Shown here: in pieces, positions 15,837 to 24,173 of the stretch
Layout of the letters: each line of letters opens with the position of its first letter
How positions within the stretch are numbered: the stretch's first letter is position 1
Source of the DNA: Deltaproteobacteria bacterium
Lineage (GTDB): Bacteria; Desulfobacterota; Desulfobulbia; Desulfobulbales; Desulfocapsaceae
Direction: 5' to 3'
Assembly (NCBI GenBank): GCA_002747805.1
Contig: PDQP01000018.1
Span: 1 to 33,333, forward strand
Length of the DNA: 33,333 nucleotides
Notes under the pieces: model-generated
The model's database searches: none
Told to the model about the DNA's origin: nothing
Seen by the model: only the letters and a program-made list of their open reading frames with translations
Made by a program: the position numbers and the translations under genes

Positions 15837-17221
15837 GCAAGACAAAAAAACCGTGGGGCGGCCGCTTTGAGGAAGGAACTGCCGCCTCGGTGGAGGCATT
15901 TACCGCCTCGATACAATATGATGCCAGACTGTACAAGCATGACATTATGGGCAGCAAGGCTCATGCAGCCATGCTTGCCGAAAATGGTCTCTTAACCGAG
16001 GATGAATTGTCCTTGATTGTTTCGGGGTTAAGCGAGATTGAGGCGGAAATCGAGGCTGGCACCTTCGAGTTCAGGAGCGAGCTTGAGGATATTCATATGA
16101 ATATCGAAAAATCGCTGATCGACCGCATCGGGGCAGCCGGAGCCAAACTGCATAGTGCCAGAAGCCGCAATGATCAGGTGGCACTGGATACCAGACTATA
16201 TTTAAGGGAGCAGTGTGATATTATGGGCGGGCTGCTAAATGGCTTCCGCAAGGCTCTGGTGGTGCTGGCAAGGGAGTATCTTGGCAGGATTATGCCGGGA
16301 TATACCCATTTGCAAAGGGCCCAGCCGGTTTTGATTTCGCATCATCTGCTTGCCTATTACGAGATGTTTGGCCGTGATTATGACCGATTGCAGGATTGCC
16401 GCAAACGCCTGAATCTATCGCCGCTTGGCTGTGCGGCCATGGCTGGCACCGGCCTGCCCATTAACCGCGAACAGGTGGCGGCAGCCCTTGATTTTGAAGG
16501 CGTAACCGCAAATTCCATGGATACCTCGGGCGACCGTGATTTTGCCATCGAATTTTCCGGCTGCTGCACCATTATCCAGCTTCATTTATCAAGGCTTGCC
16601 GAGGAACTGGTGCTTTGGGCCAGTCAGGAATTTTCCTTTGTAACTATTTCTGATCGGTTTTGTACCGGTTCATCTATTATGCCGCAGAAAAAAAACCCGG
16701 ATATTCCAGAGCTTATCCGCGGCAAAAGCGGCCGGGTGGTGGGCAGCCTGATGACCCTGATTACCCTGGTCAAGGGCCTGCCGCTGACCTATAACCGCGA
16801 TCTTCAGGAAGACAAGGAGCCGCTTTTCGATACCGTGGATACGGTTTCCTCTTCCCTGTCCATCATGGCCGAATTGCTGGCTAATCTGGAGTTTCAAACC
16901 GAAAATATGGCAAATGCAGCCAGTTCTGGATATATGACCGCAACCGATCTGGCCGATTATCTGGTCTTGAAGCAGGTGCCGTTTAGAGAGGCACACGGCA
17001 TTGTCGGTCAGGCGGTGGCGCATTGCATTAACCAGGGCTGCGAGCTGACCGATTTGACCATTGATGAGCTAAGGCAGTTTTCGCCGGTAATAGAAAAGGA
17101 TGTCTTTAAGGTATTAAGTATTGAGGGTTCGGTAAACAGCCGGGTTTCCACCGGCGGTACTGGTCTTGAACAGGTTGAGGCAGCAGTTATTCGTGCAGAA
17201 AGATATATGGGGATAGCATAA
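15833..17221 (+). CDS. argH: Argininosuccinate lyase
   Basis: ArgH cleaves argininosuccinate to arginine and fumarate, the last step of arginine synthesis. It belongs to the fumarase/aspartase superfamily. The start is GTG 15833 inside the argG stop. The family signature [12 protein letters not shown] is at residues 279-290, containing the catalytic serine loop. The [12 protein letters not shown] region (111-122) and [10 protein letters not shown] with H159 are also present. The 462 residues are normal. The stop TAA shares its last base with the ATG of the following lipoprotein (TAATG). Confidence 0.98.
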   Translation: MSKTKKPWGGRFEEGTAASVEAFTASIQYDARLYKHDIMGSKAHAAMLAENGLLTEDELSLIVSGLSEIEAEIEAGTFEFRSELEDIHMNIEKSLIDRIGAAGAKLHSARSRNDQVALDTRLYLREQCDIMGGLLNGFRKALVVLAREYLGRIMPGYTHLQRAQPVLISHHLLAYYEMFGRDYDRLQDCRKRLNLSPLGCAAMAGTGLPINREQVAAALDFEGVTANSMDTSGDRDFAIEFSGCCTIIQLHLSRLAEELVLWASQEFSFVTISDRFCTGSSIMPQKKNPDIPELIRGKSGRVVGSLMTLITLVKGLPLTYNRDLQEDKEPLFDTVDTVSSSLSIMAELLANLEFQTENMANAASSGYMTATDLADYLVLKQVPFREAHGIVGQAVAHCINQGCELTDLTIDELRQFSPVIEKDVFKVLSIEGSVNSRVSTGGTGLEQVEAAVIRAERYMGIA

Positions 17222-18261
17222 TGAAATTGAAAAGTGGTGTGTATTTATTGTTGTTGACAGGAATATTGGGCGGATGCGGTTATAAGGATATGCCGGTGCC
17301 GCCGGATGAGGTGGTGCCGGAGCCGGTTGACGATTTGAGTTATGAAGTGGACGAGACCGGCATAAACCTTACCTGGAGCTTTCCCGCCAAAAATATTAAC
17401 GGTGATGCTCTTGAAAATATTGCCTCATTCAAGCTGTATCGGGCGGTGGTGGCACTTGAGGACTACTGCCCCACCTGTCCGGTTCCCTTTGGCGAGCCGA
17501 TTAAGGTGCCGGGCGGTTTGATTGAGGGTGAAAACGGGTCGGTCAGAAAGGCAGAATATAGAAGCACCTTGCTCCGCCCCGGCCATCGGTATTTTTTCAA
17601 GGTTCACTCCAGCACCAGTTGGTGGGCGGAAAGTGCTGATTCAAATATAGTTTCCTTTGTCTGGCAGGTTCCGGCCAAGGCTCCGGCAGGCTTGACTGCG
17701 GTAGTGAATGACCGGGCGGTTAAACTTGCCTGGCAGCCGGTTTCCAGCCTGGTCAATGGCGAAAAAATCTCTGGAGACCTTAAATATCAGGTTAGCCGCT
17801 CGGCAGACGGCAATAAATTTACCAGCCTTGGCAGTCCGGTCGGCAAGACCTTTTTTGCCGATAATACAGTGTTTAACGGCAAGAGATACTTTTATAAGGT
17901 GCAGTCGGTGGTCTATATTGACGGCGATAAGTTGAAGGGCGGCACCAGCAAGGCGGTAGAGGCAGAGCCTGCTGACCAGACCCCGCCGCCGATGATTACC
18001 GGGGTAGCTGTTATCCGGGCCGGCAAAAATATCAAGATTGTCTGGAATGCTTCAACTGCCAAGGATGTGGCTTTCTACCGGATTTACCGGAAAGTTTCCG
18101 GGCAGAATAAGCCGGTCAGGATTGGCGAAGCCAAATCAATCTACAATATCTTTGTTGATAAAAATGTATCTGATAATAAAAGGTTTTATTACTCAGTTAC
18201 TGCTGTGGACGGCAACGGCAATGAGAGCAGAAGGTCTGCGGAAATGACCACCAGAGATTAA
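17221..18261 (+). CDS. Fibronectin type III-containing lipoprotein
   Basis: This is an exported lipoprotein of unknown role, 346 residues. The signal sequence [19 protein letters not shown] ends in a lipobox (LGGC). After a proline/valine-rich stretch come about three fibronectin-III-like beta domains, roughly residues 35-135, 145-240 and 250-345. Repeated cues are INLTWSFP, VKLAWQPV and IKIVWNAS at the start of each domain and YFFKVHS, YFYKVQS and YYSVTAVD near the ends. The residue after the lipobox cysteine is glycine, so sorting to the outer membrane is plausible. It is fused by TAATG to argH and is 12 bases before dapF. Co-transcription is likely, but no direct link to arginine or lysine synthesis is visible. 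Confidence 0.8.
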   Translation: MKLKSGVYLLLLTGILGGCGYKDMPVPPDEVVPEPVDDLSYEVDETGINLTWSFPAKNINGDALENIASFKLYRAVVALEDYCPTCPVPFGEPIKVPGGLIEGENGSVRKAEYRSTLLRPGHRYFFKVHSSTSWWAESADSNIVSFVWQVPAKAPAGLTAVVNDRAVKLAWQPVSSLVNGEKISGDLKYQVSRSADGNKFTSLGSPVGKTFFADNTVFNGKRYFYKVQSVVYIDGDKLKGGTSKAVEAEPADQTPPPMITGVAVIRAGKNIKIVWNASTAKDVAFYRIYRKVSGQNKPVRIGEAKSIYNIFVDKNVSDNKRFYYSVTAVDGNGNESRRSAEMTTRD

Positions 18262-18273
18262 GGTGTATTTAAG

Positions 18274-19116
18274 ATGGATATTAACTTCCCAGTTTCATTT
18301 ACAAAGATGAATGGGGCCGGCAATGATTTCATCTTCATTGATCACCGCCATACATTTTTGGATCAGGAACAGAAGGCAGAAATGGCAAGGAAGATCTGCC
18401 GGAGATGTTTTTCTGTGGGTGCAGACGGCCTGATTTTTATCGAAAATTCTGAGCAGGCCGATTTTGCCTGGGATTTTTATAATGCAGACGGCTCGGCGGC
18501 AGGTATGTGCGGCAACGGCGGCAGATGTGCGGCCAGATATGCCTATCATAAGGGGATTACCGGGCCGAAGATGTCCTTTGCCACCCGGGCCGGATTGATC
18601 AAGGCCGAGGTGCTTGATGATGGCAATGTCCGGCTGGAGATGACCAACCCTTGCGATTTTAGAAAGGGCAAACCGGTTAAGCTAGGCGGCATTTATTATG
18701 AGGTCTGGTTTGTTGATACCGGCGTGCCGCATGCGGTTATTTTTACTGAAAATGAAGGGGTTCCAGTCGGGATCTGGGGACGGCAGGTGCGAAATGAAGA
18801 TCAGTTTAAGCCTCATGGAGCCAATGTCAGTTTTGTGGCTAAAAGAGCAGACGGCAGTTTCCGGTCCCGTACCTACGAGCGCGGCGTTGAGGATGAAACC
18901 AGGGCCTGCGGCACCGGAGCTGCGGCCTCTGCCCTTTATGCAGCGATTAAGGGGCTGGCCGAGCCGCCGGTAAATATCATTACTTCCGGCGGCGATCTGC
19001 TTGAAGTATCCTTTGATTTATGCGGCGATGGACTAGGTGCAGAAAATTTAACCATGAAGGGGCCGGCAAGATTTGTTTATGAGGGGATTTTGACCGAAGA
19101 AATCCTGAACCTTTAA
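18274..19116 (+). CDS. dapF: Diaminopimelate epimerase
   Basis: DapF interconverts LL- and meso-diaminopimelate for lysine and peptidoglycan. It is a cofactor-independent two-cysteine racemase. C79 lies in ADGSAAGMCGNGGRC and C212 in EDETRACGTGA, both in the expected context. The N-terminal KMNGAGNDFIFID (11-23) is the family hallmark. The 280 residues are normal. ATG 18274 was chosen because it gives this N-terminus; AAGGTG lies upstream at modest distance. The gene sits between a lipoprotein gene and folK. Confidence 0.97.
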   Translation: MDINFPVSFTKMNGAGNDFIFIDHRHTFLDQEQKAEMARKICRRCFSVGADGLIFIENSEQADFAWDFYNADGSAAGMCGNGGRCAARYAYHKGITGPKMSFATRAGLIKAEVLDDGNVRLEMTNPCDFRKGKPVKLGGIYYEVWFVDTGVPHAVIFTENEGVPVGIWGRQVRNEDQFKPHGANVSFVAKRADGSFRSRTYERGVEDETRACGTGAAASALYAAIKGLAEPPVNIITSGGDLLEVSFDLCGDGLGAENLTMKGPARFVYEGILTEEILNL

Positions 19117-19146
19117 TATTCTTGGCTGTAACCTTGTGATGCTTCC

Positions 19147-19680
19147 ATGAATGATGTTTTGATCGGCCTTGGCTCCAATATCGGCAACGGCCTGAAAAAC
19201 CTGATGGGAGCCTGGCAAAGGATCGGGCAGTTTCCAGAGGTTAGACTTATGGCACTTTCCAGCCCGTATCTTTCCTCGCCGGTAGGGCTGGAGAGCGAAA
19301 AATGGTTCACCAATGCAGCCGGGCATCTAAGAACCAGGCTCACGGCCATAGAGACCCTTGAACTGCTGCTTGAGGCGGAGCAAGAGTTTGGCCGCAGCAG
19401 AAATGGCACTTCGGGCTATCAGGATAGAATTCTTGATTTGGATATTTTGTTTTTTAATGATATGATTGCAGATGATGACAGGCTGACCATTCCCCATCCG
19501 CGGGCGGCCGAAAGAAAGTTTGTGCTGGCGCCGCTGCTGGAGATAGCCCCGGCTGGTTTTTGTCATCCGGTTACAGGTCAGGGGCTTGAAGAAATACTGG
19601 CGGCCCTTGAAAAAGATGACCGTTATGCAGGTCAGCAGCTTATCAGGAAAAGCTGGCCGGTTCAGGAGAGTATAAATTGA
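19147..19680 (+). CDS. folK: 2-amino-4-hydroxy-6-hydroxymethyldihydropteridine pyrophosphokinase
   Basis: HPPK transfers pyrophosphate from ATP to 6-hydroxymethyl-dihydropterin, a folate-synthesis step. The start IGLGSNIGN (6-14) and the metal-binding pair in ILDLDILFF (D97 and D99) are clear. The usual GPR before the aspartates is replaced by YQDR, a mild divergence. The 177 residues are slightly longer than the E. coli enzyme because of a short C-terminal tail. No good Shine-Dalgarno precedes ATG 19147. The stop overlaps the next gene's TTG start. Confidence 0.92.
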   Translation: MNDVLIGLGSNIGNGLKNLMGAWQRIGQFPEVRLMALSSPYLSSPVGLESEKWFTNAAGHLRTRLTAIETLELLLEAEQEFGRSRNGTSGYQDRILDLDILFFNDMIADDDRLTIPHPRAAERKFVLAPLLEIAPAGFCHPVTGQGLEEILAALEKDDRYAGQQLIRKSWPVQESIN

Positions 19681-19952
19681 ATCCCATACGCATTCTTATT
19701 ATTGCCGCCCTGCTTTATGCGGTTTACCGGCTGACCTTCGGCAGCGGCAAAAAAAACAAAGACTCCAGGAAGGGCGGCGGTGGTGTCTCGCCGCGGCTGG
19801 CCGAGGGGGTTGAGGATGTCCTGGTTGAAGATCCGGTTTGTCATAGTTTGGTGCCTAAGCATCAGGCGGTGCAGCTGGAACATGAACAAAGAATAGTTTA
19901 TTTTTGCAGCGATGAATGCTGCCGGAAATTTATTGCCGAAAAAAGGAGTTAA
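19677..19952 (+). CDS. Small membrane-anchored YHS/TRASH-like protein
   Basis: The protein has 91 residues, starting at TTG 19677 overlapping the folK stop (TTGA). Residues about 4-20 form one hydrophobic helix. A basic and glycine-rich linker follows, then a domain with [20 protein letters not shown] and [13 protein letters not shown]. This is the pattern of YHS/TRASH-type metal-binding domains (PVCxxxV ... YFCSxxCxxxF), with cysteines suited to bind a metal ion. Function is unknown; metal sensing, storage or delivery at the membrane is inference. It ends just before the transaldolase gene, and its last codons hold that gene's Shine-Dalgarno. Confidence 0.72.
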   Translation: MNPIRILIIAALLYAVYRLTFGSGKKNKDSRKGGGGVSPRLAEGVEDVLVEDPVCHSLVPKHQAVQLEHEQRIVYFCSDECCRKFIAEKRS

Positions 19953-19956
19953 GCCA

Positions 19957-20601
19957 ATGAAATTCTTTATTGATACCGCAAATATTGAAGAGATAAAAAA
20001 AGGGGTGGAGATGGGCATGGTGGACGGCGTTACCACCAACCCCTCACTGATTGCCAGAGAGCCGAGACCTTTTGAGGAAATCTTAAAGGATATTTGCCGG
20101 TTGGTTGATGGGCCGGTCAGTGCCGAGGTGGTCAGCCTTGATGCCGAAAATATGGTTAAAGAAGCAAGGGATCTGGCTAAACTGGATGATAAGATAGTTA
20201 TCAAGATTCCGATGATTGTGGAAGGGCTTAAGGCTGCTAAAATGCTGGCCGCCGAAGGTATCAAGACCAATGTAACCCTGGTGTTTTCTTCCGCCCAGGC
20301 ACTGCTTGCCGCCAAGGCCGGGGCAACCTATGTCAGCCCCTTTGTCGGCCGCCTGGATGATATTGCCCAGGACGGCATGGAGCTTATCGCCGAGATTATG
20401 ACGGTCTACGAAAACTATGATATACAGAGCGAGGTGATCGTAGCCAGCATCCGTAATCCCATGCATATTATGGAAGCGGCGGTAATTGGGGCGGATATTG
20501 CGACCATTCCCCTGAAAGTAATCGAGCAGCTTGCCAGGCACCCATTAACCGATAAGGGCATGGAACAGTTTTTGGCCGACTGGGAAAAAAGAACCAAGTA
20601 A
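19957..20601 (+). CDS. Transaldolase, small Fsa/TalC-type
   Basis: This is a probable transaldolase or fructose-6-phosphate aldolase of the short class I family, forming a Schiff base with a lysine. The 214 residues fit this subfamily. [16 protein letters not shown] is the canonical start, TTNPSLI follows at 27-33, and the Schiff-base lysine is K83 in [17 protein letters not shown] (here [11 protein letters not shown]) and SPFVGRLDD are also present. A longer frame begins at 19912, but ATG 19957 has AAGGAG at 19943-19948 and yields the family-typical N-terminus. Transaldolase and aldolase activities cannot be separated by sequence reading alone. Confidence 0.93.
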   Translation: MKFFIDTANIEEIKKGVEMGMVDGVTTNPSLIAREPRPFEEILKDICRLVDGPVSAEVVSLDAENMVKEARDLAKLDDKIVIKIPMIVEGLKAAKMLAAEGIKTNVTLVFSSAQALLAAKAGATYVSPFVGRLDDIAQDGMELIAEIMTVYENYDIQSEVIVASIRNPMHIMEAAVIGADIATIPLKVIEQLARHPLTDKGMEQFLADWEKRTK

Positions 20602-20603
20602 TT

Positions 20604-21287
20604 ATGCAGATAAGAAAACGTGCATATCTCCTTGCCGCTTGCATTATTGCCGGAGCATTACCGCAGGCAGAAGCGGCCATGTATATTTGCAAAAATGCTG
20701 CCGGAGAGGAGCAGTTTACCAATACTCCGGTATCTGCAAACTGCCGGGAGTTTGAACTTAGCAGCCCGATTACCACCGTAAGCATTAACCATAAAATCTC
20801 TGTGACGAATTTTAGTCTGGTTAGTCCCGCCGGTAAAGATACCTACGACCATTATATCACCAAGGCTGCCGAAAGGTACGGCATGGATCCAAATCTGATT
20901 AAGGCGGTTATCCATGTGGAATCGTACTTTAACCGATATGCGGTCTCCAGCAAGGGTGCAAGAGGCTTGATGCAGTTAATGCCTCAAACCATGAGAGAGG
21001 TCGGGTGTAGAGACCCCTTTGATCCGGTGCAGAATATAAACGGCGGCACGCGTTATCTAAAAATCATGATGGATATGTTTCATAACGACTTATCCCTTGC
21101 TCTGGCGGCCTATAATGCCGGGCCGAACCGGGTCAAAAAGACCAACCGGGTGCCGTTCATACCCGAGACCATGCAATATGTCAGGAAGGTGAAGACACAA
21201 TATAAGTATTATCAGGCACATGCTCTGCCCGTAAAACCAGCTACCAATATTAAGGTGGGTGAGCTGGAGATAGCCAGCATCAAATAA
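20604..21287 (+). CDS. Periplasmic lytic transglycosylase (SLT domain) with DUF4124-like N-terminus
   Basis: The enzyme cleaves peptidoglycan glycan strands to form 1,6-anhydro ends. A signal peptide (residues 1-24, AGALPQAEA) is followed by a DUF4124-like segment (MYICKNAAGEEQFTNTP). From about residue 78 comes a transglycosylase SLT domain with catalytic E106 in IKAVIHVESYFN, then SSKGARGLMQLMPQT, and ALAAYNAGPNRV. The 227 residues fit stand-alone SLT proteins. It starts two bases after the transaldolase stop, so it depends on the upstream mRNA. A long inverted repeat follows at 21288-21365. Confidence 0.92.
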   Translation: MQIRKRAYLLAACIIAGALPQAEAAMYICKNAAGEEQFTNTPVSANCREFELSSPITTVSINHKISVTNFSLVSPAGKDTYDHYITKAAERYGMDPNLIKAVIHVESYFNRYAVSSKGARGLMQLMPQTMREVGCRDPFDPVQNINGGTRYLKIMMDMFHNDLSLALAAYNAGPNRVKKTNRVPFIPETMQYVRKVKTQYKYYQAHALPVKPATNIKVGELEIASIK

Positions 21288-21365
21288 GGGAGACTTGAAT
21301 AATTCTGCCAAATTCTTCGTTAAGGCCAAAAATTTGATTAAAATCTTCGATTATTCAAGGCTCCC
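21288..21365 (+). repeat. Inverted repeat between the transglycosylase gene and pgsA
   Basis: Sixteen-base arms at 21288-21303 (GGGAGACTTGAATAAT) and 21350-21365 (ATTATTCAAGGCTCCC) are complementary with one mismatch, around a 46-base AT-rich centre. The repeat starts on the base after the stop codon. There is no T-run after the right arm, so it is not a standard terminator. It could fold into an mRNA stem that protects the upstream 3' end or separates pgsA expression. Confidence 0.6.
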
Positions 21366-21384
21366 ATAAGCAAAATAATTAGGA

Positions 21385-21945
21385 ATGAATCAGCTTCTAA
21401 CATTACCCAACCTGGTTACTGGTTTTCGCTTTGCCCTGATTCCGGTGCTGATGGTTCTTTTTAGTATCAGCCAGAGCTTTGGCGTGGAACTGGCCTCGTT
21501 TGCCGTTTTTTTGGCAGCAGCCCTGACAGATTTTGTTGACGGCTATCTGGCTAGAAAATATCAGGCAGAAACGGTGCTGGGCAAGTTAATGGATCCCCTG
21601 GCTGATAAGGTGCTGGTAACCACTGCTCTGGTTATGCTGATTCCCTTGGGTAAAATGAGTGCGGTCATTTGCCTGCTGATTATCTGCCGGGAAATCATCG
21701 TAACCGGATTCAGGGGGCTTGCTGCGGCCAGCGGCAAGATTGTGGCCGCTGGGCAGCTTGGCAAGATTAAGAGCAATTTTCAATATGTGGGGCTTGGTTT
21801 TCTGATCTGCCCGCAGGGTCTGTTTCCGGTACCTTATCAGCATGAAATCGGCACTATCCTGATCTATTGCTCGCTGTTTTTGGCTATCTGGTCGGCGGCA
21901 GATTATTTCTATAAACTGCGTGTAATTTTTCTGGATGTAGAATAA
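21385..21945 (+). CDS. pgsA: CDP-diacylglycerol-glycerol-3-phosphate 3-phosphatidyltransferase
   Basis: PgsA makes phosphatidylglycerol phosphate, the committed step to phosphatidylglycerol and cardiolipin. The CDP-alcohol phosphotransferase motif is complete: D49-x2-D52-G53-x2-A56-R57-x8-G66-x3-D70-x3-D74. Several hydrophobic helices follow. The 186 residues are typical. The only Shine-Dalgarno-like bases (AGGA) touch ATG 21385, an unusually short distance, yet the N-terminus LLTLPNLVTGFR is exactly as expected. It converges on the reverse-strand UPF0210 gene, leaving two bases between them. Confidence 0.95.
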   Translation: MNQLLTLPNLVTGFRFALIPVLMVLFSISQSFGVELASFAVFLAAALTDFVDGYLARKYQAETVLGKLMDPLADKVLVTTALVMLIPLGKMSAVICLLIICREIIVTGFRGLAAASGKIVAAGQLGKIKSNFQYVGLGFLICPQGLFPVPYQHEIGTILIYCSLFLAIWSAADYFYKLRVIFLDVE

Positions 21946-21947
21946 TA

Positions 21948-23327
21948 TCAATTTTTGAAACTATGAATGGGGGCCGGAATCTTGCCGCCCCAGTCAATAA
22001 ACCTGCCTGATTTACCAGTATTTCTGACTTCCATAATCGGCGATGCACCAAACAGGCCGCCAAAACTTACCTGCTCTCCCGCCTCTTTACCGGGTACCGG
22101 AATCAGCCTTGCCGCCGTGGTCTTGTTATTGATCATGCCAAGGGCCATTTCATCGGCGATAATGGCGGCAATGGTTTCGGCATCGGTGCTGCCGGGGATG
22201 GGAACCATATCCAGACCAACCGAGCAGACGCAAGTCATGGACTCCAATTTTTCCAGACAAAGTGAGCCGTCTCCCACTGCATCGGCCAAAACCGAATCTT
22301 CCATCACTGGAATAAAGGCGCCGCTGAGGCCGCCCACCGTTTTGCCGGCAAAAATGCCGCCCTTTTTCACCGCATCATTGAGCATCGCCAAAATGGCGGT
22401 GGAGCCGGGGGCACCGATGGCATCAAGGCCCAAAATCTTAAAGATTTCGCCCACACTATCACCGATAGTTGGAGTTGGGGCCAGCGATAGATCAACCACG
22501 CCGAATTCCACCCCAAGGGCATCGGAAACCTGTCTGCCGATTAACTCGCCGCATCTGGTTACCCGAAAGGTGGTCTGCTTGATTTCCTCGGCAATTTCGT
22601 CCAGCGGCAGCGACCGTCCCTTTCGTCCGGCAATGCGTCTTTCCAAAGCTCTGGCAATGACGCCGGGGCCGCTGACCCCGACATTTAATACTGCATCCGC
22701 CTCTTCAATGCCGTGGATGGCTCCGGCCATAAAGGGATTATCTCCCGGCTGATTGCAAAAAACCACAAATTTTGCCGCCCCAAAACCGCCGTTATCCCTG
22801 GTTTTTTCGGCAATTTCCTTGATAGTCCGGCCCAGCATGGCCAAGGCATCCATATTGATACCCTTCTGGCTGGAAGCGACATTGATTGATGCACAGATTT
22901 TGTCAGTTTGGGCCAGGGCATCGGGCAGGGATGCGATATACTGCCGATCCGTTTCGGTCATGCCCTTTTCAACCTGAGCGGAAAAACCGCCGAGAATATC
23001 CACTCCCACAGCAGATGCGGCCCGTTCAAGGCTTGCGGCCAGCTCGACAAAATCAGCCGGACCGTATCCGCCGCCGACCAAGGTGATTGGCGTTACCGAA
23101 ATACGTTTGTTGACCACCGGCACCCCGACCTTATCACTGATTTGATCGCAGGTTTCCACCAGATTTCCGGCAATAGACCTTATTTTTTCTTCAATATTTT
23201 TACAGGTATGGCTAATATCTGAGCCGCGGCAGTCAAGCAGGCTGATTCCCATGGTAACCGTGCGGACATCGAGATTTTCCCTTTGAATCATCTCCACGGT
23301 TGATAGAATTTGTTCAGGTCTTAACAT
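21948..23327 (-). CDS. UPF0210 / DUF711 (PFL-like) family protein
   Basis: This is a conserved cytoplasmic protein of 459 residues with unknown biochemical function. The N-terminus has ENLDVRTVTMGISLLDCRGSD, and the C-terminal part has GKTVGGLSGAFIPVMEDS and DMVPIPGSTDAETIAAIIADE, which are strongly conserved in the UPF0210 (DUF711) family. The glycine-rich loops recall glycyl-radical-like folds, but no catalytic glycyl-radical motif is evident. It lies 23 bases downstream of the UPF0237 ACT-domain gene in the same operon, a pairing seen in many distant bacteria that suggests the ACT protein regulates it. ATG 23327 has GGAG upstream. Confidence 0.9.
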   Translation of the reverse strand: MLRPEQILSTVEMIQRENLDVRTVTMGISLLDCRGSDISHTCKNIEEKIRSIAGNLVETCDQISDKVGVPVVNKRISVTPITLVGGGYGPADFVELAASLERAASAVGVDILGGFSAQVEKGMTETDRQYIASLPDALAQTDKICASINVASSQKGINMDALAMLGRTIKEIAEKTRDNGGFGAAKFVVFCNQPGDNPFMAGAIHGIEEADAVLNVGVSGPGVIARALERRIAGRKGRSLPLDEIAEEIKQTTFRVTRCGELIGRQVSDALGVEFGVVDLSLAPTPTIGDSVGEIFKILGLDAIGAPGSTAILAMLNDAVKKGGIFAGKTVGGLSGAFIPVMEDSVLADAVGDGSLCLEKLESMTCVCSVGLDMVPIPGSTDAETIAAIIADEMALGMINNKTTAARLIPVPGKEAGEQVSFGGLFGASPIMEVRNTGKSGRFIDWGGKIPAPIHSFKN

Positions 23328-23350
23328 ACTTATTTAACTCCACAATAAAT

Positions 23351-23896
23351 TTATATAGACACCTCGTTGGTCGCCTTGAATATATCATTATGCTGCATGG
23401 TAATCTTCATATTTTCACCCTTGGCAAAGTCTGCCAGCTCAAGGCGGATCCGGTTGGCCGAGGCTGCCTTTGCCAGTTCAATCTGAAAGATCATGGTGTA
23501 TTTCCCGTCCGACAGTCTGGTAACCAAATCAAGGATATTGATGCCGCGTTCGCAGCAAAATCTGCTGATCCCGTGTACCAGCCCGCTTCGGTTTCTACCC
23601 TGGGCCGTTACAATATAGGTGTCATCAGATGCCGGAATTTCGTCTGCCGGGCTTTCCGTCTCCTGCACCCAGACCTTGACCTTATCATCTGCGGTTTCCT
23701 GTATTTTTTTCCGAATATCCTCGGCACCCACCCGCTCGTCAAATAAAGCCAGTAAAATCATGGAAAAATAGCCAGACAATACCGACTGTTTCAGATCGGC
23801 AAGATCACCGTCCAGGGCAAATACGGCCCCGGTAATATCGGCAATCAGCCCCGGACGGTCCTTGGACATTACCGAAATAATAATTTGTCTGCTCAT
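23351..23896 (-). CDS. ACT-domain protein, UPF0237/GcvR-like
   Basis: The 181-residue protein consists of two ACT domains, about residues 3-80 and 95-175, with no enzymatic domain. It opens with ISVMSKDRPGLIADITGAVF; the second domain has IVTAQGRNRSGLVHGISRFCCERGINILDL. ACT domains bind small ligands, often amino acids, at domain interfaces. A longer frame reaches 23971, but ATG 23896 is preferred because it follows GAGGT and begins at the first ACT strand. Together with the downstream UPF0210 gene it forms a conserved two-gene unit; ligand unknown. Confidence 0.88.
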   Translation of the reverse strand: MSRQIIISVMSKDRPGLIADITGAVFALDGDLADLKQSVLSGYFSMILLALFDERVGAEDIRKKIQETADDKVKVWVQETESPADEIPASDDTYIVTAQGRNRSGLVHGISRFCCERGINILDLVTRLSDGKYTMIFQIELAKAASANRIRLELADFAKGENMKITMQHNDIFKATNEVSI

Positions 23897-24126
23897 TTTT
23901 ACCTCATTGTTTAATCGTTTTTTTTGTGTGGTATTATGGCCCGTCAGCCGCAACGGCCAAGCAAGCAGCATTATTTAGCAGGTATTTGCCTTTGTTGCCA
24001 ACATTATATTGCCTGCCTGGAATAAGCGGTGATCAAGTGAATGCTCTGCATGAACATAGAGAGCTGGAGAGGATGTCTTGAAATAAGGAGAGCAAGGCAA
24101 AGAGCTGCTCCCCTTAATTGAACGGT

Positions 24127-24168
24127 TTTGATGGTCCTGCCAAACCTGCCGCCTGCAAGACCATCAAA
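24127..24168 (-). terminator. Stem-loop directly after the dihydroorotate-dehydrogenase-like gene
   Basis: A perfect 10-bp stem (TTTGATGGTC 24127-24136 with GACCATCAAA 24159-24168) encloses a 22-base loop, beginning five bases after the stop codon. No T-run follows on either strand, so it is an atypical terminator or a 3'-end stabilising structure. The 277 bases from 23897 to 24173 otherwise show no gene. Confidence 0.4.
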
Positions 24169-24173
24169 TCCTG

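Noticed and set aside
19912..19956. N-terminal extension of the transaldolase frame
   Set aside because: It is out of line with the family N-terminus and overlaps the YHS-like gene; ATG 19957 has a clear Shine-Dalgarno.
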